In this document: piece after piece, positions 9,175 to 17,779 of the stretch
How positions within the stretch are numbered: position 1 is the stretch's first letter
Layout: every line of letters begins with the position of its first letter
Assembly: GCA_039714395.1 (NCBI GenBank)
Contig: JBDLJH010000002.1
Span: forward strand, 1-64,000
DNA: 64,000 bases
From: JAPHSX01 sp039714395
Lineage (GTDB): Bacteria; Pseudomonadota; Gammaproteobacteria; Thiohalomonadales; Thiohalomonadaceae
Reading direction: 5' to 3'
Position numbers and translations under genes: made by a program
Notes under the pieces: model-generated
Told to the model about the DNA's origin: nothing
What the model saw: only the letters and a program-made list of their open reading frames with translations
Database searches by the model: none

Positions 9175-9606
9175 TTAACGGGTGCGCGGGCAGAGCTCCT
9201 CAGGCTTAAAGAAGAAATCGATTTCCTGTGCTGCGGTTTCAGCAGCATCGGAACCATGTACCGCATTCTCATTGATGGAGTCGGCAAAATCGGCACGAAT
9301 GGTACCGGCAGCGGCCTCTTTCAGATTAGTGGCACCCATTAGCTCACGGTTCCTGGCAATCGCACCCTCACCTTCCAGCACCTGTACCATTACCGGACCA
9401 GAGGAGATAAAGGCAACCAGTTCACCGTAGAAGGGACGCTCCTTGTGCACCTCATAAAAAGCGCCAGCCTGCTCCTCAGAAAGGTGCATCATCCTGGCTG
9501 CGATAATCTTCAGACCAGCCTCTTCAAAACGGCTGTAGATCTTGCCAATCACGTTCTTCGCGATAGCATCAGGCTTGATAATAGAAAGGGTGCGTTCAAT
9601 TGCCAT
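9175..9606 (-). CDS. ndk: Nucleoside diphosphate kinase
   Basis: Transfers the gamma phosphate of ATP to nucleoside diphosphates through a phosphohistidine. The 143-residue product begins MAIERTLSIIKPDAI and contains the active-site segment NAVHGSDAAETA with the catalytic His. The open frame extends 17 codons further upstream, but those run into a terminator hairpin and do not look like Ndk; the ATG at 9606 gives the family's length (about 141-143). No clear Shine-Dalgarno precedes it. The gene sits between iscX and rlmN, with a 158-bp gap to iscX suggesting its own promoter. Confidence 0.97.
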   Translation of the reverse strand: MAIERTLSIIKPDAIAKNVIGKIYSRFEEAGLKIIAARMMHLSEEQAGAFYEVHKERPFYGELVAFISSGPVMVQVLEGEGAIARNRELMGATNLKEAAAGTIRADFADSINENAVHGSDAAETAAQEIDFFFKPEELCPRTR

Positions 9607-9655
9607 TAACGTAAATATCCAAAAGGAGGAAACTAGAAAAAAGTTACAAAACTGC

Positions 9656-9677
9656 AAAACCCGCGATTATACGCGGG
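9656..9677 (-). terminator. Terminator between iscX and ndk
   Basis: CCCGCG and CGCGGG form a 6-bp GC stem. Read leftward it is followed by TTTTGCAGTTTTG, a rho-independent signature. It probably ends the fdx-iscX transcript before ndk. The loop reads TATAAT leftward, so it might also serve as a -10 box for ndk, but no good -35 was seen. Confidence 0.55.
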
Positions 9678-9764
9678 CTTGGGGGGGCATACCAGCTATT
9701 CAGAGGCTTTCAAACCCCTGAATTTGCAGGCCAAATCGCAGTTTGAAGAGGTTTTACGAAACAG

Positions 9765-9965
9765 CTAGTCACGCTCCTCGATCCAGATCATCTGAATCGC
9801 TTCCAGAATCTTCTCATTGGAGTGCTCCGGGTCATCATCAAAGCCCTGCAGCGCACAGACCCAGTCATGCAGGTCAGTAAAACGTACGTACTGCGGATCC
9901 ACATCGGGATGAGCCTCGTCCAGCTCGATGGCAATGTCGTTAACGTCAGTCCACTTCATACTCAT
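9765..9965 (-). CDS. iscX: Fe-S assembly protein IscX
   Basis: Small acidic regulator of the IscS desulfurase and possible iron adaptor. The 66-residue product begins MSMKWTDVNDIAIELDEAHP and has the family's run of acidic residues (FDDDPEHSNEKILEAIQ) and C-terminal WIEERD. ATG at 9965 was chosen over the GTG one codon upstream because AAGGGAG lies 5-6 bases before it and the resulting length equals E. coli IscX. It follows fdx by 9 bp and closes the isc gene set. Confidence 0.95.
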   Translation of the reverse strand: MSMKWTDVNDIAIELDEAHPDVDPQYVRFTDLHDWVCALQGFDDDPEHSNEKILEAIQMIWIEERD

Positions 9966-9974
9966 CACACTCCC

Positions 9975-10313
9975 TTAGTGGGTCTCAGAAACCATGTTGA
10001 TAGTGTACTTCGGGATCTCGATCACAAGATCACTATCCTCAACGGTAGCCTGACAGGCGAGACGTGATTCAGGCTCCAGCCCCCACGCCTTGTCGAGCAT
10101 ATCCTCTTCCAGCTCCTCCGCCTCTGCCAGTGAGTCAAGGCCCTCACGGATAATGACGTGACAGGTGGTACAGGCACAAGATTTTTCGCAGGCGTGCTCG
10201 ATCTCAATACCATTGGCATTGGCGGCATCACAGATGGTGGTACCCTTCTCCACCTCAAATACCGCCCCATCGGGGCAGATCTCATCGTGGGGCAGGAAAA
10301 TCAGTTGCGGCAT
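9975..10313 (-). CDS. fdx: ISC-type [2Fe-2S] ferredoxin
   Basis: Adrenodoxin-like ferredoxin that supplies electrons for cluster assembly. The 112-residue product carries the ligand pattern in HACEKSCACTTCHV (three ligands among these Cys) plus a fourth in SRLACQAT, matching E. coli Fdx closely. Start ATG is preceded by TGGAG 8 bases upstream. It is normally directly downstream of hscA; here a 297-bp spacer intervenes (see 10451-10528). A separate promoter upstream of fdx is likely but not firmly identified. Confidence 0.97.
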   Translation of the reverse strand: MPQLIFLPHDEICPDGAVFEVEKGTTICDAANANGIEIEHACEKSCACTTCHVIIREGLDSLAEAEELEEDMLDKAWGLEPESRLACQATVEDSDLVIEIPKYTINMVSETH

Positions 10314-10450
10314 GCTACTACTCCATTCGTTCTATAGTGCTTTAAATGGTCGTCTTCACGCTAAAAAACAAGCCGTGGCTACTCGAAATCTATAATCAGC
10401 GTATTTAGATTTTGTTCCAGTACGTGGTAACTGCTCCATGCGTTACCCTA

Positions 10451-10528
10451 GCTCCTGCATCCATGCAGTCGAAGGCATTTTCGCACGGATAGGCACATGG
10501 AAGTGCCGTATTAGAGCAATGCAGGAGC
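10451..10528. repeat. Palindrome-ended intergenic repeat between hscA and fdx
   Basis: A 78-bp unit bounded by perfect 10-bp inverted repeats GCTCCTGCAT (10451-10460) and ATGCAGGAGC (10519-10528), with a second small palindrome CTGCATCCATGCAG at its left end. It fills much of the 297-bp gap 10314-10610, in which no gene was seen. The layout resembles REP/MITE-type intergenic repeats. A similar core (GCTCCTGCA) recurs at about 60159 in the window, but no second full copy was seen. Confidence 0.55.
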
Positions 10529-10610
10529 AATTGCCGAGAATGTTCATATTATATGTGATCATTCGAGTACGAAAATAACTCCGTAATGGGACAAAAGATG
10601 AATATGCTCT

Positions 10611-12485
10611 CTATTCGAAATCTTCCAGCTGATGGCCGGATAGTGCCTGCTGAATGCTGGCATTCATGCGTCGTGATGCAAACTCAGTACTATTGGCATT
10701 GAGCTCTTTAATACCCGCCTTTAATGCCTTTTCATCATTGCCAACGGCCAGCTTTCGTACCTTCTTCATAGCCGCCTCAAGGGTACTACGCTCTTCTGTA
10801 CTGAGAAGCGTATCACCGTCGGCAGCCAGGGCGACCTGCAGTGCATCCAGCACCCTGTCTGCCTCCACCTGCTGCTCGCGCAGGCTGCGTGCATCCATAT
10901 CCTCACGGGCATGACTCATGGAGTCCTGCAACATGGTGGTGATCTCATCATCGCTAAGACCGTAAGAGGGTTTGACCTGAATCGAGCTTTCAACGCCGCT
11001 GTTCTGTTCACGGGCAGTGACCGATAACAGGCCATCTGCATCGACCTGAAAGGTAACGCGGATACGCGCCGCCCCGGCACTCATTGGCGGAATGCCACGC
11101 AACTCAAAACGCGCCAGAGAACGGCAATCGATGACCAGCTCACGTTCGCCCTGTAGGACATGCACCGCCATTGCGGTCTGACCGTCCTTAAAGGTAGTAA
11201 ACTCTTGCGCACGGGCCACCGGAATGGTGGTATTACGAGGGATCACCTTCTCCACCAGTCCACCCATGGTCTCCAGACCCAGTGACAGGGGGATCACATC
11301 GAGCAGCAACATCTCATCGTCGGGCTTATTACCCACCAGTACGTCGGCCTGCATCGCGGCACCGATGGTGACCACCCTGTCCGGGTCAATATCGACACGC
11401 GGCTCGCACTTGAAAAATTCGCCTATACGCTCACGCACCCTTGGCACCCGGGTGGAACCACCCACCATCACCACATCAAGGAGACCGTCGGTATCGACTC
11501 GGGCATCCTTGAGTGCGCGACGGCAGGGAATCAGCGACTTGCTGATAATGGAGTCGACCAGCTGATTGAACTTGTCACGTGACAGCTCCCCCTCCCAGAG
11601 TCCGCCATCGCTCAGCTCCACCTTGATGGTGGTGCTATCGCTATCGGTCAAAGCCTCTTTGGCGGTGCAGGCCTCACGCATCAGGCGACGCAACTGGTGG
11701 TGGTCAGCGTTATCGGCGATGCCCGCCTCAGCCATCATCCACTCAGCAATGGCGTGATCCATATCATCACCGCCCAGCGCCGAATCACCACCGGTGGCGA
11801 GCACCTCGAACACCCCTTTATGAAGGCGAAGAATAGAGATATCAAAGGTGCCACCCCCCAGATCATAGACTGCGATCACCCCTTCGGAGCCCTGATCGAG
11901 CCCATAAGCGACAGCGGCTGCAGTCGGCTCATTGAGCAGGCGCAACACATTGAGACCGGCCAGCTTGGCGGCATCCTTGGTGGCCTGGCGCTGCGCATCA
12001 TCAAAATAGGCTGGTACCGTGATCACCGCACCGGTCAGATCACCACCCAGGCTATCTTCTGCACGCGCCATCAGGTTTTTAAGAATATCGGCGGAAACCT
12101 CGACGGGACTCAAATCACCGGCCACGGTGCGGATACGTGGCATACCCGACTCGGTCTCAATAAACTCGTAGGGCAGACGTGAGCCGAGGCTTTTTACATC
12201 GGCAACACCACGACCCATGAAGCGTTTTACCGAGCAGATGGTATTCAGTGGATCGGTGGTACAGGCCTGTTTCGCCTCGCTGCCCACCTCATGCTGGCCA
12301 TCTTTAAAATAACGCACTACTGAGGGGAGTAGATGGATACCCTGGGTATCGGGCAGGGTATCGGCGACACCGCTACGTACCGTCGCTACCAGCGAGTTGG
12401 TGGTACCGAGGTCGATACCCACCGCAAGACGGTGCTGGTGGGGGGCGGCGGATTGTCCGGGTTCACTGATCTGCAGTAAGGCCAT
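10611..12485 (-). CDS. hscA: Fe-S assembly Hsp70 chaperone HscA
   Basis: Specialised Hsp70 that, with HscB, drives cluster release from IscU. The 624-residue product has the ATPase signatures GIDLGTTNSLVAT, VYDLGGGTFDIS and VMVGGSTRVPRVRERI, then a substrate domain and a shorter C-terminal lid than DnaK, without the EEVD tail. Its IscU client here carries the recognised LPPVK motif. Position after hscB (44 bp) is canonical. No defects were seen. Confidence 0.98.
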   Translation of the reverse strand: MALLQISEPGQSAAPHQHRLAVGIDLGTTNSLVATVRSGVADTLPDTQGIHLLPSVVRYFKDGQHEVGSEAKQACTTDPLNTICSVKRFMGRGVADVKSLGSRLPYEFIETESGMPRIRTVAGDLSPVEVSADILKNLMARAEDSLGGDLTGAVITVPAYFDDAQRQATKDAAKLAGLNVLRLLNEPTAAAVAYGLDQGSEGVIAVYDLGGGTFDISILRLHKGVFEVLATGGDSALGGDDMDHAIAEWMMAEAGIADNADHHQLRRLMREACTAKEALTDSDSTTIKVELSDGGLWEGELSRDKFNQLVDSIISKSLIPCRRALKDARVDTDGLLDVVMVGGSTRVPRVRERIGEFFKCEPRVDIDPDRVVTIGAAMQADVLVGNKPDDEMLLLDVIPLSLGLETMGGLVEKVIPRNTTIPVARAQEFTTFKDGQTAMAVHVLQGERELVIDCRSLARFELRGIPPMSAGAARIRVTFQVDADGLLSVTAREQNSGVESSIQVKPSYGLSDDEITTMLQDSMSHAREDMDARSLREQQVEADRVLDALQVALAADGDTLLSTEERSTLEAAMKKVRKLAVGNDEKALKAGIKELNANSTEFASRRMNASIQQALSGHQLEDFE

Positions 12486-12529
12486 GGGAGGGGAGTATCA
12501 TCTCTTATAAGTTATTGGGTCAGCTGGTT

Positions 12530-13057
12530 TTAAACCAGCTCGTCTTCCAGCTCTTCTACTTCGCTCAGCAGGCGCTCCATGAACTGCAATTTTCGCACGG
12601 TATCACGAGCCCCTTCCAATGCGGCCTTTTCGCCACTCGCGAAGGCCTCGCCAAGGCTGGTGACAAATGCTCTGTCCTTGGCATCAATGGTATCACGCAG
12701 TGTCATCAGGGCGGTGAAGGGATCACCCTGCTCTTGCACCGCGGCCAATGATTCGCGCAGCTCCATCTGTTCCATCAAAAACATCGGATCCATCGCGGTA
12801 TCGTTGTCATCAAGGAGAATGCCCTGCAGCTCCAGCAGGTAGCGGGCTCGGCTAAGTGGGGATTTCAGGACCTGATAGGCCTCGTTGATCTGTGCCGCCT
12901 GTTGTACCGAAAGACGGCGCTCCTGATCGGATGCATTGGCGAAACGATCCGGGTGAACCGCCCGCTGCAGATCGCGGTATCGTTCTGCAATATTATCGAT
13001 ATCAAGCTCAAATCCGGGCTGCAACCCGAACAACTCAAAATGATTCTGCTTCAGCAA
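12530..13057 (-). CDS. hscB: Fe-S assembly co-chaperone HscB
   Basis: J-domain protein that delivers IscU to HscA and stimulates its ATPase. The 175-residue product begins with the HscB version of the J domain (NHFELFGLQPGFELD) with the HPD motif in RAVHPDRFAN, followed by a C-terminal three-helix domain that binds IscU. Length matches E. coli HscB (171). Located between iscA (14 bp) and hscA (44 bp). Confidence 0.97.
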   Translation of the reverse strand: MLKQNHFELFGLQPGFELDIDNIAERYRDLQRAVHPDRFANASDQERRLSVQQAAQINEAYQVLKSPLSRARYLLELQGILLDDNDTAMDPMFLMEQMELRESLAAVQEQGDPFTALMTLRDTIDAKDRAFVTSLGEAFASGEKAALEGARDTVRKLQFMERLLSEVEELEDELV

Positions 13058-13071
13058 GATGGTGCCTCCGG

Positions 13072-13395
13072 CTAGACGTTAAAGCTCTCACCGCAGCCGC
13101 AGGCATCCTTGACATTGGGGTTGTTGAACTTAAAGCCTTCGTTCAAGCCCTCTTTGGCAAAATCAACTTCAGTGCCATCAAGGTAAACCATGCTTTTGGG
13201 GTCAATGATCACCTTGACGCCATGACTCTCGAACACCTGGTCTTCGTCATTAACCTCGTCGGCAAACTCCAGCACGTAGGCCATACCGGAACAGCCAGAG
13301 GTCCTGACACCAAGACGCAGACCCGCACCACTGCCACGGTTCTGCAGAAATTTGTTTACGTGCTCGGCAGCTCTTTCACTCAGTGTGATCGCCAT
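13072..13395 (-). CDS. iscA: Iron-sulfur carrier protein IscA
   Basis: A-type carrier that passes clusters to apoproteins. The 107-residue product has the three invariant Cys: one in SGCSGMAY and two in the C-terminal CGCGESF. The open frame extends 22 codons upstream into the iscU end, but MAITLSERAAEHVNKF is the family N-terminus and gives exactly the E. coli length (107). It lies between iscU (22 bp) and hscB (14 bp). Confidence 0.97.
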   Translation of the reverse strand: MAITLSERAAEHVNKFLQNRGSGAGLRLGVRTSGCSGMAYVLEFADEVNDEDQVFESHGVKVIIDPKSMVYLDGTEVDFAKEGLNEGFKFNNPNVKDACGCGESFNV

Positions 13396-13417
13396 ATCAA
13401 TTACTCCAACCAGGCTG

Positions 13418-13795
13418 TTACTGCTTGCTCTTATAGTCGGTGATGGCCGCCTTGATCGCATCCTCGGCCAGTACCGAGCAGTGGATCTTTACCGGCGGCA
13501 GGGCCAGCTCTTCGGCAATATCAGAATTCTTGATAGTCGCCGCCTCATCCAGGGTCTTGCCCTTCACCCACTCGGTAACCAGTGAGCTGGAGGCGATAGC
13601 AGAGCCGCAGCCGTAAGTTTTGAAGCAGGCATCTTCAATCACCCCCTCTTCACTCACCTTGATCTGCAGGCGCATCACATCGCCACAGGCGGGAGCACCG
13701 ACCATGCCGGTACCAACATCCGCCTCGTCACCATCTAAGCTACCGACGTTACGCGGATTCTCATAATGGTCCATTACCTTGTCACTGTATGCCAT
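13418..13795 (-). CDS. iscU: Iron-sulfur cluster scaffold IscU
   Basis: Scaffold on which [2Fe-2S] clusters are built from IscS-derived sulfur. The 125-residue product begins MAYSDKVMDHYENPRNVG and keeps the three ligand Cys (GAPACGDVM, YGCGSAIA, KIHCSVLA), the nearby Asp, and the LPPVK segment that HscA binds. It is nearly identical in layout to the E. coli protein (128). It lies 71 bp downstream of iscS. Confidence 0.98.
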   Translation of the reverse strand: MAYSDKVMDHYENPRNVGSLDGDEADVGTGMVGAPACGDVMRLQIKVSEEGVIEDACFKTYGCGSAIASSSLVTEWVKGKTLDEAATIKNSDIAEELALPPVKIHCSVLAEDAIKAAITDYKSKQ

Positions 13796-13866
13796 CTCTC
13801 TATACCTCGGTGTTACGACTACTCAGCAGCCTTCAACTAGTTAGACCACAGGGAAGCGATTTTATC

Positions 13867-15090
13867 TTAATGCGCGCTCCACTGCACGGTGGAAAGGTCG
13901 ATTCCTTCCTTATACATATCCCACAGCGGCGACAGATCGCGCAGCTTTTGAATCTTGTCGTGGCACAGCTTGATCGCGTGATCCACATCGGCCTCGGTGG
14001 TGAAGCGACCGATGCTGAAGCGGATGGAACTGTGTGCCAGCTCATCACTGCGGCCCAGGGCGCGCAGTACGTAAGAGGGCTCCAGGCTGGCCGAGGTGCA
14101 GGCCGAACCGGAGGAGACCGCCAGGTCAGACAGCGCCATCATCAGCGACTCACCCTCAACAAAGTTAAAACTGATATTGAGGTTGTGTGGCACACGCTGC
14201 TCGACATCGCCATTAACATAAACCTCTTCGATGTCACTCAAGCCGTTCATCAGGCGGTCGCGCAACATGCGTACCCGCTCATTTTCGCTGGCCATCTCCT
14301 CTTTGGCCAAGCGGAAGGCCTCGCCCATACCGACGATCTGGTGGGTGGCAAGGGTACCAGAACGCATGCCACGTTCATGACCACCACCGTGCATCTGCGC
14401 CTCCAGGCGTACCCGCGGCTTGCGACGTACATAGAGTGCGCCCATGCCCTTGGGGCCGTAAATTTTGTGTGCCGACATGGAGAGCAGATCGATCTTCATC
14501 GCATCGACATCGATGGCCACTTTGCCACAGCTCTGGGCGGCATCGACGTGGAACAGGATCTTCCTGCTGCGGCACAATTCGCCAATGGCCGCCACATCCT
14601 GAATTACGCCAATTTCATTATTTACATGCATGATGGAGACGAGGATGGTCTCATCACGCATCGCCGCCTCCAGCTTGTTCAAATCGATCAAACCACTCTC
14701 TTGCGGATCGAGGTATGTCACCTCAAAGCCCTCGCGCTCCAGCTGACGGCAGGTATCGAGAACCGCCTTGTGTTCGGTCTTGCTGGTGATGATGTGGTTA
14801 CCCTTCTTTTTGTAGAAGTGAGCCACACCCTTAATCGCCAGATTGTCAGACTCGGTGGCACCGGAAGTCCAGACGATCTCCTTAGGGTCGGCAGCAATCA
14901 GAGCAGCCACATTATTACGTGCCTCATCGATCGCCTTCTCCGCATCCCAACCGTACTGGTGTGAACGCGAGGCGGCGTTACCAAACAGACCATCATCCAT
15001 AGTGAGGAAGCTGCACATCTTCTTGGCCACACGCGGATCGGTCGGTGTAGTTGCCGAATAGTCGAAATAGATCGGTTTTGTCACGCTCAT
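13867..15090 (-). CDS. iscS: Cysteine desulfurase IscS
   Basis: PLP enzyme that takes sulfur from cysteine for Fe-S clusters, thiolated tRNA and TusA. The product (407 residues from the chosen ATG) has the PLP lysine in SMSAHKIYGPKG, the catalytic Cys (about residue 331) in SSGSACTSASLEPS, and the C-terminal tail PLWDMYKEGIDLS that docks IscU. ATG at 15090 has GGAG 5-6 bases upstream; a GTG two codons earlier is the alternative. It is the copy next to iscU and is the canonical IscS. A second, divergent desulfurase lies immediately upstream. Confidence 0.97.
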   Translation of the reverse strand: MSVTKPIYFDYSATTPTDPRVAKKMCSFLTMDDGLFGNAASRSHQYGWDAEKAIDEARNNVAALIAADPKEIVWTSGATESDNLAIKGVAHFYKKKGNHIITSKTEHKAVLDTCRQLEREGFEVTYLDPQESGLIDLNKLEAAMRDETILVSIMHVNNEIGVIQDVAAIGELCRSRKILFHVDAAQSCGKVAIDVDAMKIDLLSMSAHKIYGPKGMGALYVRRKPRVRLEAQMHGGGHERGMRSGTLATHQIVGMGEAFRLAKEEMASENERVRMLRDRLMNGLSDIEEVYVNGDVEQRVPHNLNISFNFVEGESLMMALSDLAVSSGSACTSASLEPSYVLRALGRSDELAHSSIRFSIGRFTTEADVDHAIKLCHDKIQKLRDLSPLWDMYKEGIDLSTVQWSAH

Positions 15091-15124
15091 CTTCACTCCA
15101 CAATATATTCTGTGTTGCTCATAC

Positions 15125-16279
15125 TCAGATCCAGGCGGTTGCCGCGCCCATACCCTGTAACTGTTTAATCTGCGATGTGAATGCCGATATCAGGCTATCC
15201 ACATCCCCTTCACTGTTCTGCATACCGAAACTGACTCGCATTGCTCCGTGTGCCAGCTCCGTCGCCACTCCCATCGCCTTGAGTACATGGCTCGGCTGAT
15301 ATTGCTCGCTGCCGCAGGCAGAGCCGCTGGCAATGGCAAATCCAAGCCTGTCCAGGGCCATGATAAGCGTCCGTCCCTCTAGTGGAGGAATGGCAAAAAA
15401 ACTCGTATTGGGCAGACGCTCAGCCCCGGCGGCAAAGATCACGGCCTGCGGTAATGCCTGACTCAACGCCTGCTCAAAATAGTCTCTCAGTGACAGCACC
15501 TGCCGCTGACGAGCAACCAGCTCGCTCTTCGCCAGCTCTGCCGCCTTGCCGAAACCGGCAATGGCGGCAATATTCTCTGTACCGCCTCGCCGCCCGCGCT
15601 CCTGACCGCCGCCATGTAACAGCGGTTCGAGACTGACTGCCTTGTCGACGATCAAGGCACCAACTCCCTTGGGACCATAAAGCTTGTGTGCAGAGAGACT
15701 CATTAACTGCACCCTGCTGGCAGCAAAATCGAGTTCCACCTTGCCCGCCGCTTGCACCGCATCGGTGTGGAACAGTATGTCTCGCTCGCGACACGCCTCA
15801 GCCAGCTCGGCTATCGGTGCAATCGCCCCACTCTCATTATTGACCCACATCACTGAGGCAAGACGAGTATCTGTATCCACTGCCTGTAACAGGGTCTGCG
15901 CAGAGACGAGCCCGTCCTCATCACACCCGGCATGCTCCATGTTCCAGCCGTGGTGCCTCAGCGCTTCAGTGACAGCTCTTACCGAGGCGTGTTCCGTGGG
16001 GCCAAGTACCATCTTCGCCGCCGTCGTGGCGAAGGCGACGCCCTTAATTGCCGTGTTATTCGCCTCGGTGCCGCCACTGGTAAAAACCACCTGGCTGGGG
16101 TGTGCATTAACTAATGCGGCCACCCGCTCACGGGCCAGGTCGAGCGCGTTACGCGCTTCGCGACCAGGTGCATGTACACTTGAGGAGTTTCCGTACTTCC
16201 CCCTGAGATAGGGCAGCATCGCCTCCAGCACCCGCTCATCGAGTGGGGTGGTGGCATTGTGGTCCAGATAGACCGTCAA
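15125..16279 (-). CDS. Second cysteine desulfurase, NifS-like
   Basis: A PLP-dependent class V aminotransferase of 384 residues inserted between iscR and iscS. It has DHNATTPLD at the N-terminus, TSGGTEANNTAIKG, the PLP lysine in SLSAHKLYGPKG, and the catalytic Cys at 322 in SGSACGSEQ. It differs clearly from the neighbouring IscS and lacks the IscU-docking C-terminal tail, ending soon after the last helix. It could be a NifS-type enzyme feeding IscU, or one dedicated to another sulfur acceptor such as TusA or a cofactor. Spacing (7 bp after iscR, 34 bp before iscS) makes it part of the isc operon and under the same IscR control. Orthology to NifS is not proven. Confidence 0.9.
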   Translation of the reverse strand: MTVYLDHNATTPLDERVLEAMLPYLRGKYGNSSSVHAPGREARNALDLARERVAALVNAHPSQVVFTSGGTEANNTAIKGVAFATTAAKMVLGPTEHASVRAVTEALRHHGWNMEHAGCDEDGLVSAQTLLQAVDTDTRLASVMWVNNESGAIAPIAELAEACRERDILFHTDAVQAAGKVELDFAASRVQLMSLSAHKLYGPKGVGALIVDKAVSLEPLLHGGGQERGRRGGTENIAAIAGFGKAAELAKSELVARQRQVLSLRDYFEQALSQALPQAVIFAAGAERLPNTSFFAIPPLEGRTLIMALDRLGFAIASGSACGSEQYQPSHVLKAMGVATELAHGAMRVSFGMQNSEGDVDSLISAFTSQIKQLQGMGAATAWI

Positions 16280-16286
16280 GACAGGA

Positions 16287-16733
16287 TCATGCGGAGGCAG
16301 AGGTATCCTCTAGAACCGAAACCCCCTCGCCTCCCTTACGCTCTACCAGCTGCCCCAGGTCGATACCCTTGAGGAAGCTATAAATCTGTGCACTGAGGTC
16401 GCACCACAGGTCATGGGTCAGGCAGGGCCCGTCATTCTGGCAGTTGCCTTTACCCTCACAACGCATCGCATCGATCTTCTCATCTACCGCAGTGATGACA
16501 TCAGCGACATTAATCTCAGCGGCGGCACGACTGAGGCGATAGCCGCCACCCGGACCGCGAGCGCTATCAACCAGACCGTTCTTGCGCAGACGTGAGAACA
16601 GCTGCTCCAGATAGGAAAGTGAAATCCCCTGACGCTTGGAGATATCGGCAAGTGTGATCGGACCATCGTTGTAGTGAAGTGCTAGATCCAGCATAGCGGT
16701 CACCGCGTAACGGCCTTTCGTGGTCAGTCTCAT
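16287..16733 (-). CDS. iscR: Fe-S cluster regulator IscR
   Basis: Rrf2-family repressor that senses [2Fe-2S] supply and controls the isc operon. The 148-residue product has a winged-helix N-terminus (MRLTTKGRYAVTAMLDLALH) with recognition helix SLSYLEQLFSRLRK, and the three cluster Cys in the segment MRCEGKGNCQNDGPC, followed by the ligand His in THDLW. It heads the operon and is preceded by a matching type 1 operator (16798-16820), so autoregulation is well supported. Confidence 0.97.
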   Translation of the reverse strand: MRLTTKGRYAVTAMLDLALHYNDGPITLADISKRQGISLSYLEQLFSRLRKNGLVDSARGPGGGYRLSRAAAEINVADVITAVDEKIDAMRCEGKGNCQNDGPCLTHDLWCDLSAQIYSFLKGIDLGQLVERKGGEGVSVLEDTSASA

Positions 16734-16789
16734 TGCCTTCTCCCTAAATTCTCAGTAAAATCGCTTGTCATCAGATAAGATATGGTCAG

Positions 16790-16818
16790 ACTTTACCAAT
16801 ACCAAGTATTTTAGTCAA
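16790..16818 (-). promoter_or_regulatory. iscR promoter (sigma70 type)
   Basis: Read leftward: -35 TTGACT (16813-16818), a 17-bp spacer, and -10 TAAAGT (16790-16795). The iscR start codon follows about 57 bp downstream. The TGA inside the -35 box is the stop codon of cysE (16815-16817), so gene end and promoter physically overlap. Confidence 0.65.
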
Positions 16819-16820
16819 CT
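16798..16820 (-). promoter_or_regulatory. Type 1 IscR operator
   Basis: Read leftward the site is AGTTGACTAAAATACT followed by TGGTATT. It agrees with the known type 1 IscR motif (TTGACT, A/T-rich centre, ACTTGGTAT-like right half). It covers the -35 box and spacer of the iscR promoter, as expected for repression by [2Fe-2S]-IscR. Confidence 0.65.
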
Positions 16821-17630
16821 TTTATTTTCCACACTATTACTACCCGTTTCCAGCTTTTCACCAGCCAGCTCATCCTCACCACTAGAGCGGATTTCGCACG
16901 CCCCCAGTTCAGGTAACTGAAGGTCTCCGATCTCCGCCCCCAACCCTTTTATGGCACCGCACATTCCTTCCATTTTGCTATCCATCGCATGAATATGATC
17001 CAGCATGCAGTTGATGGCATGGGCTACCGGGTCGGGCATATCCGCACTGGTACCATAAGCATCAAATCCCATCTTCTCGGCGATTGCATTACGCTGGCGC
17101 TGCTTGTCATCAGGCTCCACCTGCTTGACGATTCGCCCCGGTACCCCCACCACCGTGGTCATCGCCGGGACACCCTTCACCACCACCGCATTAGAACCGA
17201 TTCGTGCACCATCACCGATCTCAATCGGACCCAATACCTTCGCTCCCGCTCCCACAACGACATTATTACCCAGCGTGGGGTGGCGTTTACCCTTCTGCCA
17301 GCTGGTACCGCCCAGAGTCACGCCATGATAGATGGTGCAGTCATCGCCGATAATTGCCGTCTCACCGATCACCACCCCCATACCGTGATCGATGAAGAAA
17401 CGCCGCCCAATTACTACCGCGGGATGGATCTCAATACCAGTGAGCAAGCGGGACAACGCTGAGACAACACGAGCCAGCCACTTCAGTCGCCAACCCCATA
17501 GTTTGTGGGTAATACGATGTAGCAATACCGCATGCAGGCCGGGATAGGCGGTCAGCACCTCAACAGTATGACGTGCAGCCGGATCACGCTCGAAGATGCA
17601 CTGCACATCCTCTTTAAATCTTTTAAACAT
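16815..17630 (-). CDS. cysE: Serine O-acetyltransferase CysE
   Basis: First committed step of cysteine synthesis: serine plus acetyl-CoA to O-acetylserine. The 271-residue product has a short N-terminal helical part typical of the short (EpsC-like) form and a left-handed beta helix of hexapeptide repeats (about residues 65-175), with the catalytic His in FIDHGMGVVIGETA and the DDCTIYHGVTLGG motif. The C-terminal 90 residues are longer than usual and low in similarity to family motifs. It stands directly upstream of iscR, linking cysteine supply to desulfurases, and its stop codon lies in the iscR -35 box. Confidence 0.95.
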   Translation of the reverse strand: MFKRFKEDVQCIFERDPAARHTVEVLTAYPGLHAVLLHRITHKLWGWRLKWLARVVSALSRLLTGIEIHPAVVIGRRFFIDHGMGVVIGETAIIGDDCTIYHGVTLGGTSWQKGKRHPTLGNNVVVGAGAKVLGPIEIGDGARIGSNAVVVKGVPAMTTVVGVPGRIVKQVEPDDKQRQRNAIAEKMGFDAYGTSADMPDPVAHAINCMLDHIHAMDSKMEGMCGAIKGLGAEIGDLQLPELGACEIRSSGEDELAGEKLETGSNSVENKS

Positions 17631-17779
17631 CAGGTCAGTTCCGATAATTTTCTGATTTTCCAGATTATATCCTATTTAAACACTAGGATTAGGCCCTATT
17701 ATTATGTGGACAATGGACAATAAGATGGCTAACGAATCACTTTAGCGAGCAAAACCGCATTGGCACAGTGCGCGTCTAA

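Noticed and set aside
13789..14964. A 391-codon open frame antisense to iscS
   Set aside because: It mirrors the coding bias of iscS; the real gene shows catalytic residues and operon context.
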